Shown: positions 25,022-34,483 of the stretch, piece after piece | Numbering within the stretch: position 1 is the first letter of the stretch | How the letters are laid out: each line of letters begins with the position of its first letter | Assembly: GCA_007693855.1 (NCBI GenBank) | Contig: RECU01000054.1 | Coordinates: forward strand, 1-59,686 | Direction of reading: 5' to 3' | Source: Gammaproteobacteria bacterium | Lineage (GTDB): Bacteria; Pseudomonadota; Gammaproteobacteria; Steroidobacterales; PWYM01 | Length of the DNA: 59,686 nt | The notes under the pieces: generated by a model | The model's input: only the letters and a program-made list of their open reading frames with translations | Databases searched by the model: none | What the model was told of the DNA's origin: nothing | Translations under genes and position numbers: made by a program

Positions 25022-27274
25022 ATGAAATCACTTCTGTTACTGCTTTTGCCGCTGCTGCTGGCAGGTTGGCCTTCGTCCGAGGCGAGCGCGCAACAGGTCC
25101 GCCCGCCCGCCGAGGTCTTCCTCTTCGAGGCCTCGGCCAATGACACCCACATCCTGCTGGACTGGGAAGTCCTGCCGGAGCACTACCTCTACCGTGAGCG
25201 GTTCGCCTTCTCCAGCGACACCCCCGGGATCGAGCTGGGCGAGCCGATATTCCCTCGCGGCATCATGCATGAGGACGAATTCTTCGGCCGCCAGGAGATC
25301 TATCGCGGACCGTTCCGCATCGAGATCCCTTACCAGGGCGATGTCGACGAGCTGTCACTGGCCATCCGTCTGCAAGGCTGTGCCGATATCGGTCTCTGCT
25401 ATCCGCCCCTGACCTGGCCGGCCACGGTCAGCCTGCCAGCGTCGGCCAGCGGCGCGGGCAACGCGGGCCGCGCCGCCGCCGGACCCAACCTGGCCGCGCT
25501 GGTCGGGGCGGGCAACGGCGAGTTCCTGCCGCCGGAACAGGCCTTCGAGGCCACGGCGGAGCTGACCGGCCCGAACGAGCTGACCGTCCGCTGGACCCCG
25601 GCGCCCGGGTATTACCTCTACCGCGAGAGCCTCGCAGCCAGCATCAGCGACGGCCCCGCCCAGGCGGGCAGCCCGGTCATCCCTGCCGGTACGCCGCATG
25701 AGGATGAGTTTTTCGGCAGCACCGAGGTGTTCTTCGGCGCGGTGGACATGATCGTGCCCTTCTCCCGCAGCACCGCGCAGCCGGCGGCGGTCACCTTCAG
25801 CCTGGCCTACCAGGGCTGCGCCGAGGCCGGGCTGTGCTATCCGCCGCTGACGCGCGACATCACGCTCATGCTCGCCGCAACAGACGCTGCGGCCGGCGCC
25901 GGCGGGGTGGCAGCAGGCGCCGCCGCGCCGGCGGCGAGCGCCGCGGCATCTGCGCCCCCCCCGGTCTCCGAGCAGGATCGGCTGGCCCGGCTGATCACCG
26001 AGGCCTCGCTGCCACTGGTGCTGGCCACTTTCCTGGGCCTCGGCCTGCTGCTCGCCTTCACCCCCTGCGTACTGCCGATGGTGCCCATCCTCTCGGGGAT
26101 CATCGCCGGCCAGGGCAAGGACGTCACCACCGCACGGGCCTTCAACCTGTCACTGGCCTATGTCCTCGGCATGGCACTGACCTACACGGCTGCCGGCGCA
26201 GTGGCCGCGATGGCGGGCGCGCAGGTCCAGGCGTTCTTCCAGCAGCCCTGGATCATCGTGACCTTCTCGGCGCTGTTCGTGCTGCTCGCCCTGTCCATGT
26301 TCGGGTTTTTCAACCTGCAGATGCCCTCGGCAGTGCAGAGCCGTCTGGCCGAGGTCAGCGGTCGGCAGAAAACCGGGACGTTCGCCGGGACGGCCGTCAT
26401 CGGCGCACTGAGCGCACTGATCGTCTCGGCCTGCGTCGCGCCACCGCTGGTGGCGACACTCGCGGTGATCGGGCAGACCGGGGATGTCCTCAGGGGCAGC
26501 CTGTCGCTGTTCGTCATGAGTCTCGGCATGGGCGTGCCGCTGCTGCTGGTCGGTACCTCGGCCGGGAAGCTGCTGCCGAAGGCCGGACCGTGGATGAATG
26601 CGATCAAGGTCTTCTTCGGCATTCTGCTGCTGGGCGTGGCGGTGTGGATGCTCGAGCGCATTCTGCCGGGGGCGGTGGTGCTGGCCCTCTGGGCTGCGCT
26701 GGCCTTCATCATCGCGGTCTACCTGGGCGCGCTCGAACCGCTCGGCGACACGGCCGGGCCGGCCCGGCGACTGGGCAAGAGCGCGGGGGCCATGGCCGGC
26801 GCCTACGGCTTGATCCTGCTGGCCGGCGCGGCCACCGGGGGGAACGATCCGCTGCGGCCGCTGGCCAACGTCGCCGTCGGGGGTGCCGGCGTACAGGTGG
26901 CGGAGCGCCTGGCATTCCGCCCGATCAAGACGGTGGCCGACCTCGAGAGGGAACTGGCCAGCGCCGCGGCGAGCGGACGGCCGGTCATGCTGGACTTCAC
27001 CGCCGACTGGTGCGTGTCGTGCAAGGAGATGGAACGCAACACCTTCCCGCATCCCGACGTCCAGGCGGCACTCGCCGATGCCATCCTGCTGAAGGCGGAT
27101 GTCACGGCCAACGACCGCGACGACCAGGCGCTGCTGCGTCATTTCGGTATCTTCGGGCCACCGACGATCGCCTTTTTCGACCGTAACGGTCAGGAGCTCG
27201 CCGGCTACCGCCTGGTCGGCTATGTCGCCGCCCGACCATTTGCGGAGCACGCCAGAACCGCCCTGGCGAATTGA
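25022..27274 (+). CDS. dsbD: Thiol:disulfide interchange protein DsbD with two N-terminal alpha domains
   Basis: The 750-residue protein (E. coli about 565) has a signal peptide, then two tandem DsbD-alpha domains, each ending in a CadxGLCYPPLT motif (Cys120/Cys126 and Cys266/Cys272) and each holding HEDEFFG. An Ala-rich linker (about 285-315) leads to the membrane beta domain with Cys in TPCVLPMVPILSG (Cys349) and SACVAPPLVATL. A C-terminal thioredoxin-like gamma domain carries CVSC (Cys664/Cys667). It passes electrons from cytoplasmic thioredoxin to periplasmic acceptors such as DsbC and cytochrome c maturation. The second alpha domain is the oddity. Confidence 0.96.
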   Translation: MKSLLLLLLPLLLAGWPSSEASAQQVRPPAEVFLFEASANDTHILLDWEVLPEHYLYRERFAFSSDTPGIELGEPIFPRGIMHEDEFFGRQEIYRGPFRIEIPYQGDVDELSLAIRLQGCADIGLCYPPLTWPATVSLPASASGAGNAGRAAAGPNLAALVGAGNGEFLPPEQAFEATAELTGPNELTVRWTPAPGYYLYRESLAASISDGPAQAGSPVIPAGTPHEDEFFGSTEVFFGAVDMIVPFSRSTAQPAAVTFSLAYQGCAEAGLCYPPLTRDITLMLAATDAAAGAGGVAAGAAAPAASAAASAPPPVSEQDRLARLITEASLPLVLATFLGLGLLLAFTPCVLPMVPILSGIIAGQGKDVTTARAFNLSLAYVLGMALTYTAAGAVAAMAGAQVQAFFQQPWIIVTFSALFVLLALSMFGFFNLQMPSAVQSRLAEVSGRQKTGTFAGTAVIGALSALIVSACVAPPLVATLAVIGQTGDVLRGSLSLFVMSLGMGVPLLLVGTSAGKLLPKAGPWMNAIKVFFGILLLGVAVWMLERILPGAVVLALWAALAFIIAVYLGALEPLGDTAGPARRLGKSAGAMAGAYGLILLAGAATGGNDPLRPLANVAVGGAGVQVAERLAFRPIKTVADLERELASAAASGRPVMLDFTADWCVSCKEMERNTFPHPDVQAALADAILLKADVTANDRDDQALLRHFGIFGPPTIAFFDRNGQELAGYRLVGYVAARPFAEHARTALAN

Positions 27275-27290
27275 CCTGGAGGGTGCTGGG

Positions 27291-27875
27291 ATGAAGCAGG
27301 GAAGCTTTATAGGTCTGACGCTCGCAGCCTGCGCAATCGCCGGGTTTCTGGCCTACCGGTGGCTGGCGGGACCGCCCGCGGAGATGCCGTCGGATGCGGA
27401 CACGCTGCCCGGCTTCGTGCTCGCCCAGGCGACCGGCGGCGAGGCCGACATCCGCGACTATCTCGGCAAACCCATGGTGCTGAACTTCTGGGCCACCTGG
27501 TGCCCGCCCTGTCTGCGCGAGATGCCGCTGCTGGTCGACCTGCACCGGCGACATGCCGACGAGGTCCAGGTCGTGGGTGTCGCCATCGACCGGCTCGAGC
27601 CGGTGCTGGAGTTCATGGCACGCCTGGAAGTCGAGTATCCGGTGCTGGTCGGCGAGCAGGACGCGATGCTGGCGGCCGGGCTGTTCGGCGACGCGTTCGT
27701 GGGCCTGCCGTTTACCGTCTTCACCGATGCCGACGGCCAGATCGTCGGGGTGCACACCGGAGAAATCCACGCCGAAGAAATGCCACCGATCGAGGCCGCC
27801 CTGCTGGCGCTGTCCCGCGGTGAACTGTCGCCCGGCGCGGCGCGGCTGAAGCTCGAGGGCGGAGCCGTCCACTGA
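27291..27875 (+). CDS. TlpA/ResA-like membrane-anchored thioredoxin
   Basis: The ATG at 27291 has GGAGGG upstream and gives 194 residues. An N-terminal membrane anchor (FIGLTLAACAIAGFLAY) precedes a periplasmic thioredoxin fold with the redox motif WCPPC in NFWATWCPPCLREMPLL and a cis-Pro in VGLPFTVF. It probably takes electrons from DsbD, whose gene ends 16 bases upstream, to reduce cytochrome c or other periplasmic disulfides. Confidence 0.93.
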   Translation: MKQGSFIGLTLAACAIAGFLAYRWLAGPPAEMPSDADTLPGFVLAQATGGEADIRDYLGKPMVLNFWATWCPPCLREMPLLVDLHRRHADEVQVVGVAIDRLEPVLEFMARLEVEYPVLVGEQDAMLAAGLFGDAFVGLPFTVFTDADGQIVGVHTGEIHAEEMPPIEAALLALSRGELSPGAARLKLEGGAVH

Positions 27876-27972
27876 CCGGACAGCGACGGATTTCAAGAGA
27901 TTGCCGATATCGTCGCCAAAAGATGTAAAATCGGAGCTATCTTGCCGATAACAAGCTTGGACACGCGGCGAA

Positions 27973-28407
27973 ATGGCACATTTTCTTCTGCTCAATGGCC
28001 CCAATCTGAACCTCCTCGGCAACCGTGAACCGGACCACTACGGTCGCAGCACGCTGGCCGACATCGAGCAGCGACTGGCCGACAGGGCCGGCGCTGGCGG
28101 GCATCGCCTCACCAGCTTCCAGAGCAATGCCGAGCATGCCCTGGTGGAACGCATCCACCAGGCCGCCGACCAGGACATCTCGGCCATCATCTTCAACCCG
28201 GCCGCATTCACCCACACCAGCGTCGCCCTGCGCGATGCCCTGGTGGCGGTGGCCATTCCGTTCATCGAAGTACACCTGAGCAACATCCACGCACGCGAGC
28301 CGTTCCGGCGCCATTCCTATTTTTCCGATATCGCGGCCGGCTCCATCGTCGGCCTCGGCGCACTCGGCTACGAGCTTGCGCTGGCGGCCGCCGAATCCCT
28401 GGCTTGA
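27973..28407 (+). CDS. aroQ: 3-dehydroquinate dehydratase, type II
   Basis: The 144-residue protein is a standard type II dehydroquinase of the shikimate pathway: [18 protein letters not shown] at the N terminus, the second segment [33 protein letters not shown], and [14 protein letters not shown] with the catalytic His/Arg region. It is followed at 15 bases by accB, the common aroQ-accB-accC order in gammaproteobacteria. The ribosome site before the ATG is weak. Confidence 0.97.
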   Translation: MAHFLLLNGPNLNLLGNREPDHYGRSTLADIEQRLADRAGAGGHRLTSFQSNAEHALVERIHQAADQDISAIIFNPAAFTHTSVALRDALVAVAIPFIEVHLSNIHAREPFRRHSYFSDIAAGSIVGLGALGYELALAAAESLA

Positions 28408-28421
28408 GGACACACGGACCC

Positions 28422-28889
28422 ATGGACATCCGCAAGGTCAAGAAACTCATCGAACTGCTCGAGGAATCCGGCATCTCGGAAATCGAGATCCGCGAGGGCG
28501 AGGAATCCGTCAGGATTTCCCGGCACCCGCCCCCCGGGACCGGCGGGGGCTATGCGCCGCCGCAGTTCATGCCGCCCCCAGCGCAGATGATCTCCGCCCC
28601 CCTCCAGACGGCGGCGACTGCGGCGCAGGCCACTGAAGAGCCGGCAAAACCGAAAGGCACGCCGGTCACGGCACCGATGGTCGGCACGTTCTACTCGGCC
28701 CCGTCGCCGGGCGCGCGGCCCTTCGTCGAGATAGGCGATCACGTGAATGTCGGCGATACGCTATGCATCATCGAGGCGATGAAGATGATGAACCAGATCG
28801 AAGCCGACCTCTCCGGCACGGTGCTCAGCATCGAAGTCGAGAACGGTGAACCCGTCGAGTTCGGCCAGATTCTCTTCACCCTGGGTTGA
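28422..28889 (+). CDS. accB: Biotin carboxyl carrier protein of acetyl-CoA carboxylase
   Basis: The ATG at 28422 starts the conserved [15 protein letters not shown] and gives 155 residues. A Pro/Ala-rich linker joins it to the C-terminal biotinyl domain, where the biotin-accepting Lys is in EAMKMMNQI, 35 residues from the expected end ([11 protein letters not shown]). It carries the carboxyl group in the first step of fatty acid synthesis. accC follows closely. Confidence 0.97.
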   Translation: MDIRKVKKLIELLEESGISEIEIREGEESVRISRHPPPGTGGGYAPPQFMPPPAQMISAPLQTAATAAQATEEPAKPKGTPVTAPMVGTFYSAPSPGARPFVEIGDHVNVGDTLCIIEAMKMMNQIEADLSGTVLSIEVENGEPVEFGQILFTLG

Positions 28890-28936
28890 GAGGTCGCGCC
28901 GGACGCGCCCACCTCAGCCCCTCGCAGGCGAAAAAC

Positions 28937-30277
28937 ATGCTGGAAAAAGTCCTGATCGCAAACCGCGGGGAAATCGCCCTGCGGATTCTCCGCGCCTGCC
29001 GTGAGCTCGGCATCAAGACGGTGGCGGTCCATTCGACGGCCGACCGGAGCCAGAAACATGTCCTGCTGGCCGACGAGACCGTCTGCATCGGACCACCAAG
29101 ATCGAGCGACAGTTACCTGAACATGCCGGCACTGATCAGCGCCGCGGAAGTGACCGACACCGTCGCGATCCATCCGGGTTACGGTTTCCTGTCGGAGAAT
29201 GCCGACTTCGCCGAGCGCGTGGAGCGCAGCGGCTTCATCTTCATCGGCCCGACAGCCGACGTGATCCGCAAAATGGGTGACAAGGTCACCGCGATCCGCA
29301 CGATGAAGGCGGCCGGCGTGCCCTGTGTACCGGGTTCGGACGGCCCGCTCGGGGAAGACGGCGATGAGAACCTGCGTATCGCCCGTGAAATCGGTTACCC
29401 GGTGATCATCAAGGCGTCCGGCGGCGGGGGCGGACGCGGCATGCGGGTGGTCCACAGCGAAGCCGCGCTGCTCGGCGCCATCACCGTCACCCGTAACGAG
29501 GCCGGCGCGGCGTTCGGCAATCCCGAAGTCTACATGGAGAAATTCCTGGAACGCCCGCGGCACATCGAGTTCCAGGTGCTGGCGGATCACCACGGCAACG
29601 TGATCCACCTCGGGGAGCGCGACTGCTCGATGCAGCGCCGCCATCAGAAGGTCATCGAAGAGGCGCCGGCGCCGGGGATCGACGAGGCGCAGCGCCGTCG
29701 CATGGGCGAGCGCTGCGTGCGCGCCTGCGAGGAACTCGGCTACCGCAGCGCGGGCACTTTCGAATTTCTCTACCAGGATGGCGAGTTCTACTTCATCGAA
29801 ATGAACACGCGCGTCCAGGTCGAACACCCGGTCACGGAGCTGGTCACCGGGGTGGACATCATCAAGGCGCAGCTGCGGATCGCCTCCGGCGAAGTGCTCC
29901 CGATGCGCCAGGAAGATATCCAGATGCGGGGCCATGCCATCGAGTGCCGCATCAACGCCGAAGATGCCAAGACCTTCATGCCCTCGCCCGGCCAGGTTAC
30001 GCTGTGGCATCCGCCCGGCGGACCCGGCATTCGGGTCGACAGCCACGTCTACAGTGGCTACCACGTACCACCCTACTACGACTCCATGATCGCCAAGGTG
30101 ATCGCCGCAGGCGAGGACCGGGCGTCGGCCATCGCCAGAATGAGCGTGGCCCTCTCCGAGATGGTGATCGACGGTATCAAGACCAACATCCCGCTGCACC
30201 AGGAAATCCTGTCGCACAATGCGTTTCGCCAGGGCGGCACGGATATCCACTACCTGGAAAAGCGTCTCGGCTTGTGA
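28937..30277 (+). CDS. accC: Biotin carboxylase subunit of acetyl-CoA carboxylase
   Basis: The ATG at 28937 starts [17 protein letters not shown] and gives 446 residues (E. coli 449). The ATP-grasp domain shows the Gly-rich loop [14 protein letters not shown], and the active-site segment [14 protein letters not shown]. It carboxylates the biotin on AccB using ATP and bicarbonate. The stop overlaps the prmA start (GTGA), so prmA is probably coupled to the acc operon. Confidence 0.98.
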   Translation: MLEKVLIANRGEIALRILRACRELGIKTVAVHSTADRSQKHVLLADETVCIGPPRSSDSYLNMPALISAAEVTDTVAIHPGYGFLSENADFAERVERSGFIFIGPTADVIRKMGDKVTAIRTMKAAGVPCVPGSDGPLGEDGDENLRIAREIGYPVIIKASGGGGGRGMRVVHSEAALLGAITVTRNEAGAAFGNPEVYMEKFLERPRHIEFQVLADHHGNVIHLGERDCSMQRRHQKVIEEAPAPGIDEAQRRRMGERCVRACEELGYRSAGTFEFLYQDGEFYFIEMNTRVQVEHPVTELVTGVDIIKAQLRIASGEVLPMRQEDIQMRGHAIECRINAEDAKTFMPSPGQVTLWHPPGGPGIRVDSHVYSGYHVPPYYDSMIAKVIAAGEDRASAIARMSVALSEMVIDGIKTNIPLHQEILSHNAFRQGGTDIHYLEKRLGL

Positions 30278-31194
30278 GCGCGCCACCGCGCGGCACGGAT
30301 CGGGAATGGCGCCAGCTGATCGTCGAGCCACGGGCCGAGGCGCTGACCGAAGTCGAGGCATGGCTCGAGTCCGCCGGGGCGCTGGCGCTGAGTCTGCAGG
30401 ACGCCGGCGACGAACCGCTGCTGGAGCCCCCGCCAGGGGCCGCGCCGCTCTGGCGCCAGACCCGTATCGTCGCGCTGTTCGAGGCCACCACGGATCTGAC
30501 GGCGCTCACCGAGCGCCTGCGTGCAGCCTTTCCCACCGACAGCCTGCGCGGAGTCAGCGCCCAGACGCTCGCCGACCGCATCTGGGAACTGGAGTGGCGG
30601 CGCGACTTCCAGCCGATGCGGTTTGGCGCCCGCCTGTGGGTGACGCCGGAGGAGATGCAGTCGGAAGTACCGGCAGGAGCGGTGATACTCCTGCTGGAGC
30701 CCGGGCTCGCGTTCGGCACCGGCACCCACCCGACCACCGCACTTTGCCTGCGCTGGCTGGACGCGCGACCGCCGGTACACCAGGCCGTCCTGGACTTCGG
30801 CTGCGGCTCCGGCATCCTCGCCATCGCTGCCGCGAAACTGGGCGCATCGAGGGTCCACGCGGTGGATATCGATCCTCAGGCAATCACGGCCACCCGCGAA
30901 AATGCCGGGAGAAACCAGGTCGAACTGCATGCGATCGGTGACCCCGCGAGCCTCGGTGAATCGGCATTCGACGTCGTGATGGCGAACATCATTGCCGGCA
31001 CCCTGCACGGGCTCGCAGACGAGCTCACCGCCCGCTGCCGCCCCGGGGGACATCTGGTACTCTCCGGCGTGTTGGCCGACCAGCTGGAGGCGCTGCAGAC
31101 CCGTTACGCGACGGATTTCGAACTGCAACCGCCACTACAGTACGGGGACTGGTGCCTGCTGCACGGCATCCGACGGCCCGGCTCGCCAGACTGA
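30274..31194 (+). CDS. prmA: Ribosomal protein L11 methyltransferase
   Basis: The GTG at 30274 overlaps the accC stop and gives 306 residues (E. coli 293). The N-terminal substrate-recognition domain is followed by a class I SAM methyltransferase core: [16 protein letters not shown], the SAM loop [14 protein letters not shown] and NIIAGTL. PrmA trimethylates L11. accC-prmA adjacency and the downstream DUF3426-fis order are typical of gammaproteobacteria. Confidence 0.96.
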   Translation: MSAPPRGTDREWRQLIVEPRAEALTEVEAWLESAGALALSLQDAGDEPLLEPPPGAAPLWRQTRIVALFEATTDLTALTERLRAAFPTDSLRGVSAQTLADRIWELEWRRDFQPMRFGARLWVTPEEMQSEVPAGAVILLLEPGLAFGTGTHPTTALCLRWLDARPPVHQAVLDFGCGSGILAIAAAKLGASRVHAVDIDPQAITATRENAGRNQVELHAIGDPASLGESAFDVVMANIIAGTLHGLADELTARCRPGGHLVLSGVLADQLEALQTRYATDFELQPPLQYGDWCLLHGIRRPGSPD

Positions 31195-31233
31195 CGGCTG
31201 TCGCAGGGCTCCATTCGCCGCAGGCCACCGCTT

Positions 31234-32343
31234 ATGTATACGCGCTGCCCCGTATGTCACACCACGTTTCGCATCGGCGCAGCCGATCTGCAGCAGGCGG
31301 GCGGGCGGGTCCGCTGCGGGCGCTGCGGCAGCGCCTTCGACGCCTTGGCCAGCCTCGGCGAGACACCCGCGAGCCCCACCGCGAACCTGCCTCCTGGCAT
31401 CGCGCCAGCCCGCTTTGAGCAGCGATATGGCGACGATGGCCCGACACTGGAGGATACCGCCAGTCGCTGGCAGGTGCTCGAGGGGCGCGAGCACGACGAC
31501 CTCGACGACTGGGAAGACGCCGCTGAGGCGTCGCTGGATGACGTCTGGGCTGCGGGGCTCGCGCAGCCCTCCCGAGCGCTCACGGAAACGTTGCCACCGG
31601 AGCCCGTGTCGCCGACGGCTGAGACGCACGGTGAAGACGAGAGTGCTCTGCAGGAACAACTCAGTCTCGAGGCGTCCGACCTGATGGACAGCGGGGCCTG
31701 GCGGGCGCAGCAGGACACCTGGAAAGCGCTACTGGTCCCGGAGGAAGCGCCTGCCCCGGAGGAAGCGCCTGCATCGGAAGAGGTCCCGGCAGGCGTGGCG
31801 ACTCTGGAGCGCGCCGCGGTGGCCAGCCGGCCGCGACGCCTGGTGCGCTGGACCGGCGGTATCGTGGCACTGGCACTGACGCTGGCACTCCTCGCCCAGC
31901 TGGTGCACCAACATCGCGAGACACTCGCCGTACACCCCTGGACCGCCGACTGGACGGTCACCCTGTATGCAGCACTCGGGCAGCCGCTCTATCCCGCCTG
32001 GCCGCTCGAGGATTATCTGCTGCAGGCACGCGATGACGCCGAACTCACCATCGACCGTGAGCTGGAGATCATCGCGACGCTGAGCAACCGGGGCACCCGC
32101 CCACTGCCCACGCCGCTCATCCGTCTCACCCTGCTTGACCGCTGGGGCGCACCCATGGGCAGCCGTGTCTTCACGCCGGACGAATATCTCCGCGGCCGGG
32201 CGCCGATCCGGATCTCGCCAGGCCAGCCGTTGCAGGCAACCCTCGCCGTGCACGCCCCGGAAGGCGAGGTCTACGGCTACCGTCTCGATATCTGCAGACG
32301 TCTGGATGCAGACACCTTACGCTGCGACGCGCAGGCCCGCTAG
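31234..32343 (+). CDS. Zinc-ribbon and DUF3426 domain membrane protein
   Basis: The 369-residue protein begins with an MJ0042-type zinc ribbon (YTRCPVCHTTF ... VRCGRCGSAFD). A long acidic, low-complexity middle (about 45-195) follows, then one membrane helix (GIVALALTLALLAQLVH), then a DUF3426 domain with ATLSNRGTRPLPTPLIRLTL and the end YGYRLDICRR. Function is unknown. It lies between prmA and fis, the usual position for this family. The middle contains short Glu-Ala-Pro repeats (31738-31791). Confidence 0.9.
   Translation: MYTRCPVCHTTFRIGAADLQQAGGRVRCGRCGSAFDALASLGETPASPTANLPPGIAPARFEQRYGDDGPTLEDTASRWQVLEGREHDDLDDWEDAAEASLDDVWAAGLAQPSRALTETLPPEPVSPTAETHGEDESALQEQLSLEASDLMDSGAWRAQQDTWKALLVPEEAPAPEEAPASEEVPAGVATLERAAVASRPRRLVRWTGGIVALALTLALLAQLVHQHRETLAVHPWTADWTVTLYAALGQPLYPAWPLEDYLLQARDDAELTIDRELEIIATLSNRGTRPLPTPLIRLTLLDRWGAPMGSRVFTPDEYLRGRAPIRISPGQPLQATLAVHAPEGEVYGYRLDICRRLDADTLRCDAQAR
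31738..31791 (+). repeat. 18-bp tandem repeat inside the DUF3426 gene
   Basis: Two near-identical 18-base units, CCGGAGGAAGCGCCTGCC and CCGGAGGAAGCGCCTGCA, are followed by a diverged third copy. They code for P-E-E-A-P-A units in the disordered linker before the membrane helix. Copy number could vary by slippage without breaking the frame. Confidence 0.85.
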
Positions 32344-32399
32344 ACACTGTGAAGATCACCCCAGAGGCGTCGGGTGCACCTTCCCGACGCGGCGCCCTG

Positions 32400-32408
32400 T
32401 GCTATGAT
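32400..32408 (+). promoter_or_regulatory. Possible fis promoter with extended -10
   Basis: TGCTATGAT is an extended -10 (TGnTATGAT) followed by a G+C-rich stretch, CGCCGACCCG. No good -35 is seen at 16-18 bases. It would give a leader of about 155 bases before the GTG at 32568. A G+C-rich discriminator is known for stringently controlled fis promoters; its role here is inferred. Confidence 0.45.
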
Positions 32409-32567
32409 CGCCGACCCGTTCACCACAGCCGCGGCATGACTGCGACCCGGCGTGAGTGGTCATACCAGGATGAAGAACAGTCGGTACAGACTGCGGGCAC
32501 CGCGGCGAAAATCGTCGTACAGCAGCACCTGGTCAGCGGGCAGACGGGCGATGGGGGCGAACGACCA

Positions 32568-32852
32568 GTGAGCAACGCGAAAACCGGGAATAGCGCAGGT
32601 ACGGAGTGCATCCGTGCCAACGATCAACCACTCTGCGCACTCACTGAACAGGCGCTCGCCAGTTACTTCGCCAACCTGAACGGTCATGCGCCCGGCGCAT
32701 TGTATGATCTGGTGCTGCAAGAGGTGGAACGGCCCCTGTTCCAGACGGTAATGAGCTTTACCGGCGGCAATCAGACGCAGGCGGCGAGCATCCTCGGTAT
32801 CAATCGGGGCACACTGCGCAAGAAGCTCCGCATCTACGACCTGCTCGACTAG
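32568..32852 (+). CDS. fis: DNA-binding protein Fis
   Basis: A GTG at 32568 with GGGGG about 11 bases upstream gives 94 residues (E. coli Fis 98). The C terminus is a clear Fis helix-turn-helix: [21 protein letters not shown]. The middle [20 protein letters not shown] is the dimerisation helix. The frame is open back to a GTG at 32349, but the extra 73 residues have no Fis counterpart. In many relatives dusB lies just before fis; here it does not. It organises the nucleoid and activates rRNA transcription. Confidence 0.92.
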   Translation: MSNAKTGNSAGTECIRANDQPLCALTEQALASYFANLNGHAPGALYDLVLQEVERPLFQTVMSFTGGNQTQAASILGINRGTLRKKLRIYDLLD

Positions 32853-32858
32853 ACCGGT

Positions 32859-32886
32859 GCCCGGAGCGCCCGACCGGTCTCCGGGC
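32859..32886 (+). repeat. Inverted repeat between fis and purH
   Basis: GCCCGGAG (32859-32866) pairs perfectly with CTCCGGGC (32879-32886) across a 12-base loop. ACCGGT occurs twice, just before the left arm (32853-32858) and just before the right arm (32873-32878). No T run follows, so it is not a normal terminator. It may be an mRNA hairpin that reduces read-through or protects the fis 3' end. Confidence 0.6.
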
Positions 32887-32905
32887 CCCAGCCAGGACAT
32901 CCATC

Positions 32906-34468
32906 ATGCAGAACATCAGACGCGCCCTGCTGAGCGTCAGTGACAAGTCCGGTATCGACGCATTGGCCCAGGGCCTGGTCGAGCATGGCGTGGAAGTGCT
33001 CTCGACCGGCGGCACCGCGGCGCTGCTGCGCGAGCGTGGCATCACCGTGCGTGATGTCGCGTCGCTCACCGGCTTTCCAGAGATCATGGATGGCCGGGTG
33101 AAGACCCTGCATCCGCGGGTGCATGGGGGGCTACTGGGCAGGCGGGGTGTCGATGACGAGGTGATGGCCGAGCACGACATCGCGCCGATCGATCTCCTGG
33201 TGGTGAACCTCTACCCATTCATACAGACGATCTCGCAGCCAGGCTGCACGCGCGAACAAGCCATCGAGAACATCGACATCGGTGGTCCCGCGATGCTGCG
33301 GGCGGCAGCCAAGAATCACGCGGATGTCGTGGTGGTCGTCGACCCCGGCGACTATGACCTGCTCCTGAAAGCTCTGGCCGAGGGCCGGGCGCCTGATGCC
33401 GCGCAACGCAGCCGCCTGGCCGCCAAGGCCTTCGCGCACACCGCAGCCTACGACGCGGCAATCGCGCGCTACCTCGCCGGCCCCGGCCAGCAGGGTCAGG
33501 CCGCGCGCTGGCCCCAGCGACTCAACCTCGAGTTCGAGCAGCGGTTTGCGCTGCGTTACGGGGAAAACCCGCATCAGGCAGCGGCGTTCTACACCGAGCC
33601 GGGCGCCGGGCCAGGCATTGTGGCCACGGCCGAGCAGCTGCAGGGCAAGGCGCTGTCGTTCAACAACATTGCCGACGCCGACGCCGCGCTGGAGTGCGTG
33701 AAACAGTTTGCCGAGCCGGCCTGCGTCATCGTCAAGCACGCCAACCCCTGTGGCGTCGCCGAAGCAGGCACGCTGCGCGAAGCCTATGAGCGCGCCTACG
33801 CCACCGATCCGACCTCGGCATTTGGCGGCATCATCGCCTTCAACGGCGTGGTCGACGCCGACACGGTCGATGCAATCCTCAGCCGTCAGTTCGTCGAGGT
33901 GATCATTGCCCCTGGTGTGGACGAGCCCGCCCTGCCGCTGCTTGCCCGCAAACCAAACGTCCGGGTGCTCACCACCGGGGCCTGGCAGGACGCGTCGGGA
34001 CCGGCGCCGGTGTACCAGAGCGTTGCCGGCGGACTGCTGGTCCAGGACAGCGACCAGGGCCGGGTGGGTGCCAGTGACCTCAAGGTCGTCTCGCGCCGAA
34101 GCCCGACACCCCGCGAACTCTCCGATCTGCTGTTCGCATGGCGTGTCGTCAAGTTCATCAAGTCCAACGCGATCGTCTACTGCCAGGACGGCAGGACCAT
34201 CGGCATTGGCGCTGGCCAGATGAGCCGGGTGTACAGTGCGCGGATCGCCGCCATCAAGGCCGCCGACGAAAATCTGCCGGTCACGGGCTCGGTGATGGCC
34301 TCCGACGCCTTCTTTCCGTTCCGCGACACGGTGGATCAGGCCGCCGAAGTCGGCATCACCGCCATCGCGCAGCCGGGCGGCTCGATCCGCGACGAGGAAG
34401 TCATCGCCGCAGCGGACGAGCACGGCCTGTGCATGGTATTCACCAGCATGCGCCACTTCCGGCACTGA
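32906..34468 (+). CDS. purH: Bifunctional AICAR formyltransferase/IMP cyclohydrolase PurH
   Basis: The 520-residue protein has the N-terminal IMP cyclohydrolase (MGS-like) domain with [18 protein letters not shown] and [13 protein letters not shown], and the C-terminal AICAR formyltransferase domain with [14 protein letters not shown] and [12 protein letters not shown]. It carries out the last two steps of IMP synthesis. purD follows at 15 bases. No PurR-type operator was seen upstream. Confidence 0.98.
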   Translation: MQNIRRALLSVSDKSGIDALAQGLVEHGVEVLSTGGTAALLRERGITVRDVASLTGFPEIMDGRVKTLHPRVHGGLLGRRGVDDEVMAEHDIAPIDLLVVNLYPFIQTISQPGCTREQAIENIDIGGPAMLRAAAKNHADVVVVVDPGDYDLLLKALAEGRAPDAAQRSRLAAKAFAHTAAYDAAIARYLAGPGQQGQAARWPQRLNLEFEQRFALRYGENPHQAAAFYTEPGAGPGIVATAEQLQGKALSFNNIADADAALECVKQFAEPACVIVKHANPCGVAEAGTLREAYERAYATDPTSAFGGIIAFNGVVDADTVDAILSRQFVEVIIAPGVDEPALPLLARKPNVRVLTTGAWQDASGPAPVYQSVAGGLLVQDSDQGRVGASDLKVVSRRSPTPRELSDLLFAWRVVKFIKSNAIVYCQDGRTIGIGAGQMSRVYSARIAAIKAADENLPVTGSVMASDAFFPFRDTVDQAAEVGITAIAQPGGSIRDEEVIAAADEHGLCMVFTSMRHFRH

Positions 34469-34483
34469 CAGGCGACGGAGTCC

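Noticed and set aside
32853-32905. PurR operator or purine riboswitch before purH
   Set aside because: No PurR-like palindrome (ACGCAAACGTTTTCGT) or purine aptamer pattern was found; only a simple hairpin is present.
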